Below, piece after piece: positions 6,669 through 12,490 of a stretch of DNA of 12,490 nt. Location of the stretch: the NCBI GenBank assembly GCA_002348045.1, contig DDYO01000291.1:19413-31902 (forward strand), read 5' to 3'. A model generated the notes under the pieces. That model was given only the letters and a program-made list of their open reading frames with translations, did no database searches and was not told the origin of the DNA. The DNA is from Anaerolineales bacterium UBA2232. GTDB taxonomy: Bacteria; Chloroflexota; Anaerolineae; UBA2200. The number at the start of each line of letters is the position of its first letter. Within the stretch, counting starts at the first letter, position 1. The position numbers and the translations under genes are program-made.

Positions 6669-7529
6669 TCACGGGTGTGGAGAGCCCTTCTCCTGTCCAC
6701 TCATGATTAGACGGGTGACGGCATGTATCGTTGCCAAATAGAAGTAGAACATCCAGCTGAACCATACAGCTTCATCATAGTCGGTCTTCTGCTTCACGTC
6801 ATGGTGCCTTATCCCGAACTCATTGGCTATCCGGAACAGCGTGCCGTCGTCCTTGCGAGTGATGACCTTCCCCAACTGCGGGCGTAGGAATTCGAGAACG
6901 TCCGCGAGTGCTCTGACTGAAACCCTTCGGTCATCCAATGACGAGCCGCGCCGGCGGAATCGCTGGATGGCCTCCCTTACCCTTTTCTCGACGTTTGTGG
7001 GGTCAAGTTCGTACAGTGTACCTTCTAGGAGTGTTCCGAGGCCCACCTCGGGAATCTCCTGAATCTCGCCGTCTGGTGATAGTTCATAGCCGCAACCGTA
7101 GTCGCACAGGAGTCCGTTTATCTCCGTACGATACTCTTGCTGTCCGGAATGTCGGTCAAAGGTCTCATAGTGCCAGCCGCACTCGCCGTAACTGTGGTAT
7201 CGGCCCTCCAGTGGCTTGGAAACCAAGTCGTGCAATAGTTCGATGACGTCAAAGAGGTCGTCCTCGGAATACTGAGTGGCGTTGTCATCAATCGGCCACA
7301 GACCAGGTTTCCTCAGCTTCCTGAGAAAGAAGCCTTCCTCGTCCGCGCCAATCGTGCCAGGGACGTCTCCAGCATCAACACAGTAGTAGCCAAGAGCTTC
7401 TTGGAAATAGTGCCTCTGCCGGAAGTCCCGCAGAATTGTGACAAACAGGTCGCGCAGGCACGGCAAGTCGATGTGCGTGACCTTGTGCAGCCCTCTCCTT
7501 CGTGAATAGTACTGCCTGTCCTTTCTCAT
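6669..7529 (-). CDS. Hypothetical protein with HEPN-like C-terminal helices
   Basis: The ATG at 7529 follows AAGGGG by four bases and gives 286 residues; a TTG at 7565 would add 12 residues. The N-terminal half has LPCLRDLFVTILRDFRQRHY, FQEALGYYCVDAGDVPGTIG, and SEDDLFDVIELLHDLVSKPL. The middle contains YHSYGECGWHYETF and LLCDYGCGYEL, with Cys and His that could form a metal site. The C-terminal part reads RRVSVRALADVLEFLRPQLG and then FRIANEFGIRHHDVKQKTDY, closing with AVWFSWMFYFYLATIHAVTR. The R-x7-R-H-H core (R233 to H243) within long helices recalls HEPN or Abi-type domains, in which a conserved R...H pair acts in RNA cleavage; this is inference. The last hydrophobic stretch is more likely a buried helix than a membrane span. 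I do not know the family. Confidence 0.85.
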   Translation of the reverse strand: MRKDRQYYSRRRGLHKVTHIDLPCLRDLFVTILRDFRQRHYFQEALGYYCVDAGDVPGTIGADEEGFFLRKLRKPGLWPIDDNATQYSEDDLFDVIELLHDLVSKPLEGRYHSYGECGWHYETFDRHSGQQEYRTEINGLLCDYGCGYELSPDGEIQEIPEVGLGTLLEGTLYELDPTNVEKRVREAIQRFRRRGSSLDDRRVSVRALADVLEFLRPQLGKVITRKDDGTLFRIANEFGIRHHDVKQKTDYDEAVWFSWMFYFYLATIHAVTRLIMSGQEKGSPHP

Positions 7530-7583
7530 TCGGCCCCTTCTGGGTGCACCCTGGGCAACCTGCAAGTACGTGATATCCTTGTG

Positions 7584-7823
7584 TCAGAAGCCGGGCCCTC
7601 CCACCACTTTGCGGTCGGATGGGGAATTGCAGTGACTGGAGTAGATGGTGCGCTTTCGATACCGTGGCCTACTGCCAAGCCATTCGGTAAGCCAGGCTTC
7701 GGCCTGGGCCGCTAGTTCACCGCGCTGTCGGCAGCAACCCCGTTGCGTGTATCCCTTGATAACAGCACCGCGCCACCGTGATGCACAGCCTACCCTTGGT
7801 CTTCGGTCAGCTCGCCGGGCTGT
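7584..7823 (-). pseudogene. Start-less open frame after mrr
   Basis: A frame of 79 codons, opening inside the 3' end of mrr and ending at TGA 7586-7584, reads like a real protein C-terminus: GAVIKGYTQRGCCRQRGELA, AQAEAWLTEWLGSRPRYRKR, TIYSSHCNSPSDRKVVGGPG and F. It has a balanced composition and paired Cys, but there is no ATG, GTG or TTG before its last ten residues and no ribosome binding site. I infer either the 3' remnant of a deleted gene or a chance open frame; the other frames here are closed or featureless. Confidence 0.3.
7692..7707. repeat. Short UUCG hairpin downstream of mrr
   Basis: CCAGGC (7692-7697), TTCG (7698-7701), GCCTGG (7702-7707) is a perfect 6-base stem with a C(UUCG)G tetraloop as plus-strand RNA; on the minus-strand transcript the loop reads CGAA. 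It lies about 85 bases past the mrr stop inside the start-less open frame. No T-run follows it on the minus strand. Confidence 0.35.
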
Positions 7824-8593
7824 TCATAGTAGGCATAAAGCGGCACGCGCTGAACACCAATCCCCTTTTCAATCATGAGAGTCACGATGCCTTCGCCATT
7901 CAGCAGTATGACCGGCACCGCGCCGCTTTTCAGAGATGCATCTCTCGCCTCCGCAGTGAAATCGGACGTGGCAAAGAATACGCCCTGTTCAAACTCGCCT
8001 TGTATGGCCCCTCTAAACTTGTCCACTTCTGGGCGTCCAACATTGCCTTGCCACCGCTTGCACTGGAAGGCAACTTTCATCGTAGCTAGCCCAAGCCTGA
8101 GCTTACCGTAGCCGTCTATGCCGCCATCTTTCGAGACCTGCGTGACCTTCACATCTACGAATCCATACGCCAGCAGTATTCTCCGCCCAAACTGCTCAAA
8201 CTGGTGCGGTGAGAGGCTGTACAGCAGTTCAAGCAACCGTCCACGAAAAGAAGCCTCGTACTGCTCATACAGCTCTAAGAAGGTTGGTGGTTGCTGGGTA
8301 GACTGGCCTGTGTGGCCGGCTCCCAATCGTTGTCGACCCTTGTCGGTGATTCTCCATGTTCCATGAGAGGGACTGTCCAGTTCACCTTCTGTCACGAGTT
8401 GCTGGCGCGCCCACTGCACGCGGTTGGAAAACCTGTTGCCGCCGGATGGCACGGTTTCGGCCATGTCTTCATCCCGCAGGAGGGGGAACTTCTTGGCAAC
8501 GAGGGCATAGATGTCCTTTGGATGAGCTTGTCCGCCCAGTTCCGCAAGCACCTGAAGGAGGGGTACCTCAATCTCTTTTTGCGTCGGTAACAT
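7790..8593 (-). CDS. mrr: Mrr-type restriction endonuclease
   Basis: The ATG at 8593 is six bases downstream of GGAGG (8604-8600), giving 267 residues, the size of a short Mrr protein; open frame upstream of it overlaps a hairpin and is not used. Residues about 5-90 form the Mrr N-terminal winged-helix domain (EVPLLQVLAELGGQAHPKDI ... FSNRVQWARQQLVTEGELDS ... GTWRITDKG). After a linker, residues 124-235 are the Mrr catalytic PD-(D/E)XK domain: F132-E133 in the first helix, VTQVSKDGGIDGYG with D157 and D160, and VAFQCKRW with Q177 and K179, then GVFFATSDFTAEARDASLKS. The catalytic Asp-Gly-Gly-Ile-Asp and Gln-Cys-Lys elements are intact, so the enzyme is probably active. Mrr enzymes cut methylated DNA of foreign origin. 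It stands alone, preceded by a hairpin and a decayed HTH gene. Confidence 0.95.
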   Translation of the reverse strand: MLPTQKEIEVPLLQVLAELGGQAHPKDIYALVAKKFPLLRDEDMAETVPSGGNRFSNRVQWARQQLVTEGELDSPSHGTWRITDKGRQRLGAGHTGQSTQQPPTFLELYEQYEASFRGRLLELLYSLSPHQFEQFGRRILLAYGFVDVKVTQVSKDGGIDGYGKLRLGLATMKVAFQCKRWQGNVGRPEVDKFRGAIQGEFEQGVFFATSDFTAEARDASLKSGAVPVILLNGEGIVTLMIEKGIGVQRVPLYAYYEQPGELTEDQG

Positions 8594-8598
8594 CGTCA

Positions 8599-8604
8599 AC
8601 CTCC
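8599..8604 (-). promoter_or_regulatory. Ribosome binding site of mrr
   Basis: GGAGGT on the minus strand, five bases before the ATG at 8593. It shows that translation does not begin at the in-frame codon at 8689. Confidence 0.75.
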
Positions 8605-8667
8605 AGTATTCAGGCGAGGTCAGCACACGCGTCTGAGACAACGTGCCAGGGAATCGCAGAAAGCAGC

Positions 8668-8700
8668 AAGCCCCGTCGGCCTTGGCCACCGACAGGGCTT
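8668..8700 (-). terminator. Strong hairpin between the HTH remnant and mrr
   Basis: AAGCCC and GTCGG (from 8668) pair with CCGAC and GGGCTT (to 8700) around one C/A mismatch, closing on a GGCC-rich loop. This is the strongest stem I found in the window. In the minus-strand transcript it is followed by GCTGCTTTCTGC, only a loose U-rich tail. It could terminate transcription coming from the 10232 gene and its HTH remnant, isolating mrr, or act as an attenuator in the mrr leader. Confidence 0.5.
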
Positions 8701-8784
8701 ACCGCACAGTTTCGTTGCGTCTGGTGGTCACAACAGCGACGCCATAGCCCTGGACCGTTCTAGCGGTAGCAGGGCTCTCTTCAT

Positions 8785-8982
8785 TCAGCTCAACCATAGT
8801 GGCTTTTCATCTTTGGTCAAATCAGCCCGGGTAGGCGCGAGGTCACCATTCCACACAAAGTAGCGCCGCCCGATCCTCTTAGTCGGAAGCAAGCCAACCT
8901 TGCAGCACCGGCGCAGGTCTGCACGTTGACGCCGATCCCATGTCCACTCGCGCCCCTGCGCTGGTTGCGCTCGCAGCGCTAG
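8785..8982 (-). pseudogene. Remnant of an HTH regulator, second copy
   Basis: A 65-codon frame bounded by TAA (8985) and TGA (8787-8785) has no start codon but contains DLRRCCKVGLLPTKRIGRRY followed by FVWNGDLAPTRADLTKDE, the second helix and wing of an excisionase/MerR-like DNA-binding domain. The expected preceding residues are in a different frame: GVNVQT at about 8930-8917, immediately before, with the change falling between CAG 8921-8919 and GAC 8919-8917. Upstream of GVNVQT the frames no longer resemble the family. The DNA is clearly alignable, codon by codon, to the copy at 11178-11103. I conclude it is a broken paralogue; it lies between the 10232 gene and the mrr leader hairpin. Confidence 0.65.
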
Positions 8983-9023
8983 TTAAGAGCGTCACCGAGC
9001 CTAGGCCAGCAGTGTCGGGGACC

Positions 9024-10232
9024 CTACTTTGCCGATTGCTGCGACGGCGTCTTCAGCAAGAACACTGTGTGTCCAAGAAGTAGGTAGAAGGTGCGCGGGT
9101 TGCGCATCGCCAGGGTGCGAACCGTCGACGTCGCCCACGTTCGACTGACTGCGCTGAAGGCGTATGGTAGCGGCAGCAGCGCGAGCCAAAGGAAGAGTGC
9201 CGCCCCCATAGATCGCAACATGAAAGCGAGTAGCCAAGCGCAGGCTATCGGTATCAGCGCACGCCTCAACGACTGCGGCCCCAGGAAAGACCTACGGTCA
9301 AACCATTGGTACACGATTGACCACAAGGGCAATCCTACAATGCTGTACCAGCGCAGAGCGTATATCGTAACGGCCCAGACGAGAAGGATCGAAAGGTGCG
9401 AAGTCCACAATGCGAGTGTTACCCAACGGCTTTCCGCAACGAGATTCTCTCCTAGCTTCGTCGCCACCTGTCGCGGCGTAGAGCGTAATAGGAATCGGCT
9501 TGCGTTCGCCGGGTCAACCCCGATGCGCACTTGACCGCCCGCCACCTGATGCATCCAACCTTCATACGCGACAAGCTTTCTTCTTCCCAGTGGCTCATCC
9601 AGGGTTGCTGCCGTCAGTCCAGCACACGATTCACTTTTCAGCCAGTCTGGCTTGTCGAGGTAGCTTTCCAGGTTTGCCATAGCTGCGTTGCGCTGGGCAG
9701 TCTTGGTGTCCCACGGGGGACCACTGTAGGGACGGCCGCTTGTGTAGTCGCGCACAAGGTCGATTCCCCACGGCGAATCTTCGAACGGGCGAATCATGGT
9801 TGTGCCCTTGACTGCTGGCGCCCCCTGATCAAGTAGCCCCACAATGGAATTGGCCGCCTCATCGTCGAGGCGGCCAGCGAAATCGGCGACCAGCTTCGTG
9901 CGTGCCAACCACAAGATGCGCTGACCCGCGTCAGCGTCCGGGTGTTCTTCGCAGCGCATCAACACTGCTACGGTAAGGTGGTCAACGAGATCCAGCCGAC
10001 CATCATCAGGAAGCATCTGCAGCCATTGTTCTAACGGTCGACCTTGCAGCGAGTAGAGTCCTAACAGCTCGATCATGGTAGTGGTAACATCCTCTTCATA
10101 CAGCAACTTTTCCACGTCACCCATAGTCTCGGTAGGAGGGGGCAGGCTGAGCATCGCGACAAATTCCTCACGTTGCGTCCTGCCTCTCGATCTCCACCAC
10201 TCTTCCAGCACCTCGATTATGCGTCGGCTCAT
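9024..10232 (-). CDS. Membrane-anchored protein of unknown function
   Basis: A 402-residue protein starts at an ATG six bases after AGAGG. Residues 1-265 are soluble and mostly helical: RRIIEVLEEWWRSRGRTQRE, VEKLLYEEDVTTTMIELLGL, then GRLDDEAANSIVGLLDQGAP, a Tyr/Pro/Gly-rich turn region (SGRPYSGPPWDTKT) and a second helical block ending in STPRQVATKLGENLVAES. From about residue 270 hydrophobic segments follow: 270-296, 297-311, 324-339 and 340-361, with a final hydrophobic part FYLLLGHTVFLL near the C-terminus. There is no signal peptide, so the large N-terminal part is probably cytosolic with a C-terminal membrane bundle. I do not recognise the family. A cytosolic helical domain plus a membrane tail would suit an anchored effector, but nothing in the sequence proves it. 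Confidence 0.85.
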   Translation of the reverse strand: MSRRIIEVLEEWWRSRGRTQREEFVAMLSLPPPTETMGDVEKLLYEEDVTTTMIELLGLYSLQGRPLEQWLQMLPDDGRLDLVDHLTVAVLMRCEEHPDADAGQRILWLARTKLVADFAGRLDDEAANSIVGLLDQGAPAVKGTTMIRPFEDSPWGIDLVRDYTSGRPYSGPPWDTKTAQRNAAMANLESYLDKPDWLKSESCAGLTAATLDEPLGRRKLVAYEGWMHQVAGGQVRIGVDPANASRFLLRSTPRQVATKLGENLVAESRWVTLALWTSHLSILLVWAVTIYALRWYSIVGLPLWSIVYQWFDRRSFLGPQSLRRALIPIACAWLLAFMLRSMGAALFLWLALLPLPYAFSAVSRTWATSTVRTLAMRNPRTFYLLLGHTVFLLKTPSQQSAK

Positions 10233-10340
10233 GCTAATCCTCTTAATTGCGTCCCTGAGCGGCTTCTACAAGACCTTGAGTCAGTGATACTGCTGCAGGC
10301 GGCTTGGAACCTCGGTGCGGATAGGGACGACTGCCAAACC

Positions 10341-10955
10341 CTACTTCATACCGTTGATAGCGGACTCATAGGCTCTTGCCTCGTCTTCAGGCAAATCGCC
10401 ATTGATCTGGACCAGGATGTTATCCTTCTCGAACGTCCACGAAAACGCCAGCGCACTCGCCTTACCCATTTCGATATAGAACTGCTTCGTCAAGTCTAGA
10501 TCTTCCTGGTTCGCAAAGGCAAATACCCTGCCGCCACAGTCAGAACACATAGATGGTATCAGAAAACGCGTGCCTTCCACTGCTCTCATGGGGGCAATAC
10601 CATAATCATCCTTGGTCATTACCCAAGTGTCCCCCACATCTAGACCGCCCCCTCTGAACGCACTTATGATCTGGCTGCTCGTCCATTTCTGGTACGCCGC
10701 CTGTTTCGGCGGTAATGGGGGCGGCACAGGTGTCGCAGTGGCTGGTGCGGATGGGTATGGTGTGTAGGTAGGTCGCGCTGTTTGTGTTGGGGCAGTCGTG
10801 TGCGTTGGTTGGGACGTGTACGTCGGCCGCGTCGTGTACGTTGGCAATGCCGCGAGCCCGGTGGCCACAGGCGCGGGCGTTTCCGACGGTTTTGACCCCT
10901 GCGCGCAAGCGCAGGCTAGCAATAGTGCCAAGAAGGCCACACCCAGCTTCTTCAT
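10341..10955 (-). CDS. Lipoprotein with Pro/Thr linker
   Basis: The start is the ATG at 10955 directly after a G-rich stretch (GGGGGGGC); longer in-frame starts up to 11018 lack a site and would hide the signal peptide. Residues 1-15 are a lipoprotein signal, MKKLGVAFLALLLAC, with lipobox LLAC and lipidation expected on C15. Residues 38-67 are five Pro-Thr hexads (PTYTTR, PTYTSQ, PTHTTA, PTQTAR, PTYTPY), a spacer that holds the domain away from the membrane. The globular domain (about 86-204) reads AAYQKWTSSQIISAFRGGGL, DTWVMTKDDYGIAPMRAVEG, TRFLIPSMCSDCGGRVFAFA and ASALAFSWTFEKDNILVQIN, ending in AINGMK. C137 and C140 may pair. I do not know a function for this domain. The gene looks intact and is likely expressed at the cell surface. 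Confidence 0.85.
   Translation of the reverse strand: MKKLGVAFLALLLACACAQGSKPSETPAPVATGLAALPTYTTRPTYTSQPTHTTAPTQTARPTYTPYPSAPATATPVPPPLPPKQAAYQKWTSSQIISAFRGGGLDVGDTWVMTKDDYGIAPMRAVEGTRFLIPSMCSDCGGRVFAFANQEDLDLTKQFYIEMGKASALAFSWTFEKDNILVQINGDLPEDEARAYESAINGMK
10755..10844 (-). repeat. Five Pro-Thr hexad repeats in the lipoprotein
   Basis: Codons for residues 38-67 encode five consecutive six-residue units of the form P-T-x-T-x-x, with Y, Y, H, Q, Y at the third place. It is a 5 x 18 base degenerate tandem repeat, prone to slippage and so to length variation between strains. Confidence 0.75.
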
Positions 10956-11045
10956 CGCCCCCCCCGGTTCACGATGGTTAATCCGTTGCACGGCCTGTGC
11001 ACCTCGAAGCATCTGCAAGTCCCGCCACTGGCACGACTGTGAGGG

Positions 11046-11296
11046 TCAGCAGTTGGATGCCGTCGGTCCCAGCGCACGGTTTGCGGTGGCTTCCGGCGCT
11101 AGGTCACCCCCAAGCAAAATAGCGTCGGCCGATCCTTCTGCTGGGCAAGACGCCTGTCTGGCACCAACGGCGTGCGTCTGCACGTTCCCACCCAGGATTG
11201 CCGCGACCTTTTCTAGCTTGTAGAACCGTCCCGATTCCAGCACTCGCCGCGACTCTGAAACCAAGTCGCCGATGCTTACATTCCCAACTCTGTCAT
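11046..11296 (-). pseudogene. Decayed HTH regulator, first and best preserved copy
   Basis: An ATG at 11296 opens MTELG and then a stop after one more codon; one base shifted, the sequence continues NVSIGDLVSESRRVLESGRF, YKLEKVAAILGGNVQT. At 11178 the family pattern jumps to another frame, DARRWCQTGVLPSRRIGRRY then FAWG, and after TGA (11106-11104) it returns to the first frame as GGDLAPEATANRALGPTASN and C, ending at 11046. Joined, this is a first helix plus recognition helix and wing of the MerR/excisionase type. The main frame stays open from 11303 to 11046 because the two inner shifts cancel, but the central 23 residues are out of frame, so the DNA-binding core would be lost. It lies upstream of the lipoprotein gene, and the two might share a promoter region at 11297-11360. 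Confidence 0.7.
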
Positions 11297-11319
11297 CTTC
11301 GCACTACACGATTTATGGT

Positions 11320-11353
11320 TAGTAGGCTTATCTACTATATCGCTAACTTATCT
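11320..11353. promoter_or_regulatory. Operator-like repeats in an AT-rich patch
   Basis: In the most AT-rich part of the window, TAGTAG (11320-11325) and CTACTA (11332-11337) form a perfect inverted repeat with a 6-base spacer, and CTTATCT occurs twice (11327-11333 and 11347-11353), 20 bases apart, about two helical turns. The patch is just upstream of the HTH remnant start at 11296, a typical place for autoregulation. This is inference from position and symmetry. Confidence 0.35.
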
Positions 11354-11392
11354 CCAGTCTAGATGATACCGACACGGTTCTCAAAGCGTTAG

Positions 11393-11428
11393 GGCGCGCT
11401 GGCGCCTGATGCTACTGCCAGCAGTAGC
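11393..11428. repeat. Two adjacent hairpins downstream of hsdM
   Basis: GGCGC (11393-11397)/GCGCC (11402-11406) with a GCTG loop is followed by GCTACTG (11411-11417)/CAGTAGC (11422-11428) with a CCAG loop. Both stems are perfect. They lie 29 to 64 bases past the hsdM stop. Neither has a T-run on the minus strand, so they might protect the mRNA end or mark a rearrangement junction rather than end transcription. Confidence 0.45.
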
Positions 11429-11456
11429 TTCGGCCAGGGTTGCTGACAGTACGGTG

Positions 11457-12490
11457 TTACTGCAGATCTTCATAGAGGCTGCGGAACTCGGCCAAAGCAT
11501 TTTCAAGGCTCTCCACGATTTCCGCAGCCAGGTCCTCGGGGGCAGGCAGGTTATCGGTATCTTCGAGGCTCGCGTCCTTTAGCCAGAAGATGTCAAGGTT
11601 CGCCTTGTCCCGCTGGAGAAGCTCATCGTAGGCGAAGGCGCGAAATCGTTCGGTCTCTTGTCTCTCAAAGCGGTTGGCTGGATGGTAGCATCTGACAAAG
11701 TCGTCTAGGTCAGCGCGCGTCAGTGGCTTTGTTCTGAGGGTGAACTGTTGATTGGTGCGGAAGTCGTATATCCAAAGCTTTTGCGTCCAAGCCTTCTCGC
11801 TGGCCGGCTTTCTGTCGAAGAACAGGACGTTCGCTTTGACGCCCTGAGCATAGAAGATGCCTGTCGGCAAACGCAGGAGGGTGTGCACATCGCACTCGTG
11901 GAGTAACCTTCGCCGCACGGTCTCGCCGGCCCCGCCTTCAAAGAGAACGTTGTCCGGCACCACTACCGCCGCGCGCCCGTGGATTTTCAACAAGGTCTTG
12001 ACGTGCTGGACGAAATTGAGCTGCTTGTTCGACGTGGTAGTCCAGAAGTCGGGACGCTCATAGACTAGTGAGTCCCTTTCTGCCTTGCCCTCGCCGTTGA
12101 CAATCGTTACGCTGCTCTTTCGCCCGAAGGGAGGATTGGTGAGGACAAGGTCATAGCGCTGCCCGGGGTCGGAGATAAGAGAGTCTCCCACTTCGATGGG
12201 GCTATCGTCACCACCGATGCCATGAAGGTAGAGGTTCATCACGCATAACCTTGCGACACTGTCAACCAGGTCTTTGCCGCTGAACGTGTTGAAACGAAGG
12301 AATCGCTTCTGCTCTTTGTCCAGCGGAAAGTGCGTGGACACATAGTCGTGTGCCGCAAGCAGGAAGCCCCCGGTGCCACACGCTGGGTCGCATATCGTCA
12401 TTCCCGGCTCGGGGTGCTCGACCTCAACCATCGCTTTGATGAGCGCCCTCGGCGTAAAGTATTGGCGTGTAGCCCGTACAGCGGCACAGG
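11457..12490 (-). CDS. hsdM: Type I restriction-modification DNA methyltransferase subunit, 5' partial
   Basis: The frame is open to the right edge, so the N-terminus is missing; 343 residues are present, ending with TAA at 11459-11457. It begins ATRQYFTPRALIKAMVEV, the usual entry to the N6-adenine methyltransferase (N6_Mtase) domain of HsdM. Motif I, DPACGTGGF, binds S-adenosylmethionine (residues 34-42 of the visible part), and motif IV, NPPF (118-121), is the catalytic element. Downstream come RAAVVVPDNVLFEGG, GIFYAQGVKANVLFFDR and WIYDFRTNQQFTLRTKPLTR, all typical of HsdM. The end, AAEIVESLENALAEFRSLYE, is the usual HsdM C-terminal helix, so the gene is complete at the 3' side. HsdM works with HsdS, which supplies the target-recognition domains; no hsdS follows here within 160 bases, only an HTH remnant. 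Confidence 0.95.
   Translation of the reverse strand, partial: CAAVRATRQYFTPRALIKAMVEVEHPEPGMTICDPACGTGGFLLAAHDYVSTHFPLDKEQKRFLRFNTFSGKDLVDSVARLCVMNLYLHGIGGDDSPIEVGDSLISDPGQRYDLVLTNPPFGRKSSVTIVNGEGKAERDSLVYERPDFWTTTSNKQLNFVQHVKTLLKIHGRAAVVVPDNVLFEGGAGETVRRRLLHECDVHTLLRLPTGIFYAQGVKANVLFFDRKPASEKAWTQKLWIYDFRTNQQFTLRTKPLTRADLDDFVRCYHPANRFERQETERFRAFAYDELLQRDKANLDIFWLKDASLEDTDNLPAPEDLAAEIVESLENALAEFRSLYEDLQ

Noticed and set aside
8356..8763. Plus-strand open frame of 135 codons
   Set aside because: Antisense to the mrr start and the leader hairpin; Arg/Pro/Ser-rich shadow translation.
2983..11296. Assembly errors as the cause of all broken frames
   Set aside because: The long neighbouring genes are clean through many homopolymers, the lamin-tail gene is broken by a substitution, and the breaks concentrate in the HTH copies; errors cannot be excluded for single shifts but do not explain the pattern.
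1..12490. Integron cassette array, because all genes share one strand with gaps between them
   Set aside because: I looked for paired GTTRRRY and RYYYAAC sites after each stop and found none in the right arrangement; no integrase is present.
1..12490. CRISPR array or tRNA attachment site
   Set aside because: No regularly spaced direct repeats and no tRNA-like clover leaf with a T-loop signature were seen in any gap.

Overview
The window is an accessory region in which every gene I can support lies on the minus strand, so it is transcribed from the right edge (12490) to the left edge (1). Gene content suggests a free-living bacterium. The extracellular proteins with long Pro/Thr linkers (a lamin-tail protein and a lipoprotein) and the excisionase-like HTH fragments are reminiscent of Chloroflexota, but that assignment is only an inference. 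No rRNA, tRNA or other taxonomic marker is present.

Layout in the direction of transcription: (1) 12490-11457, the C-terminal part of a type I DNA methyltransferase HsdM, with no hsdS after it. (2) 11296-11046, a decayed HTH regulator. (3) 10955-10341, an intact lipoprotein with five Pro/Thr hexad repeats. (4) 10232-9024, a soluble-plus-membrane protein of unknown function. (5) 8982-8785, a second remnant of the same HTH family, then a strong hairpin. (6) 8593-7790, an intact Mrr-type restriction endonuclease. (7) 7823-7584, an open frame without a start codon. (8) 7529-6669, an uncharacterised protein with a HEPN-like C-terminus. (9) 6640-6318, a third HTH remnant that runs into two small adjacent genes with related C-termini (6316-5963 and 5928-5587, the latter with a zinc ribbon). 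(10) 5420-4740, a protein with faint resemblance to the uracil-DNA-glycosylase fold. (11) 4288-3530, a protein with an abortive-infection C-terminal (Abi_C) domain, preceded by a possible overlapping leader ORF. (12) 3528-2983, a lamin-tail-domain pseudogene that has lost its start and carries an in-frame TAG. (13) 2982-2518, a small unknown protein directly abutting it. (14) 2263-1175, a multi-pass membrane protein with an N-terminal Cys3His zinc motif. (15) 974-799, a degenerate stretch. (16) 769-1, a partial unknown protein with an excellent ribosome binding site.

Taken together this looks like a decaying defence or genomic island. DNA modification (HsdM), modified-DNA restriction (Mrr) and Abi_C/HEPN-like genes are interspersed with uncharacterised genes and with broken copies of small DNA-binding proteins. 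The most unusual signals are the three related HTH remnants, two of which change reading frame at exactly the same codon, and the lamin-tail gene broken by a single nonsense codon. The uncharacterised intact genes (286, 226, 402 and 362 residues) are the best candidates for novel function.
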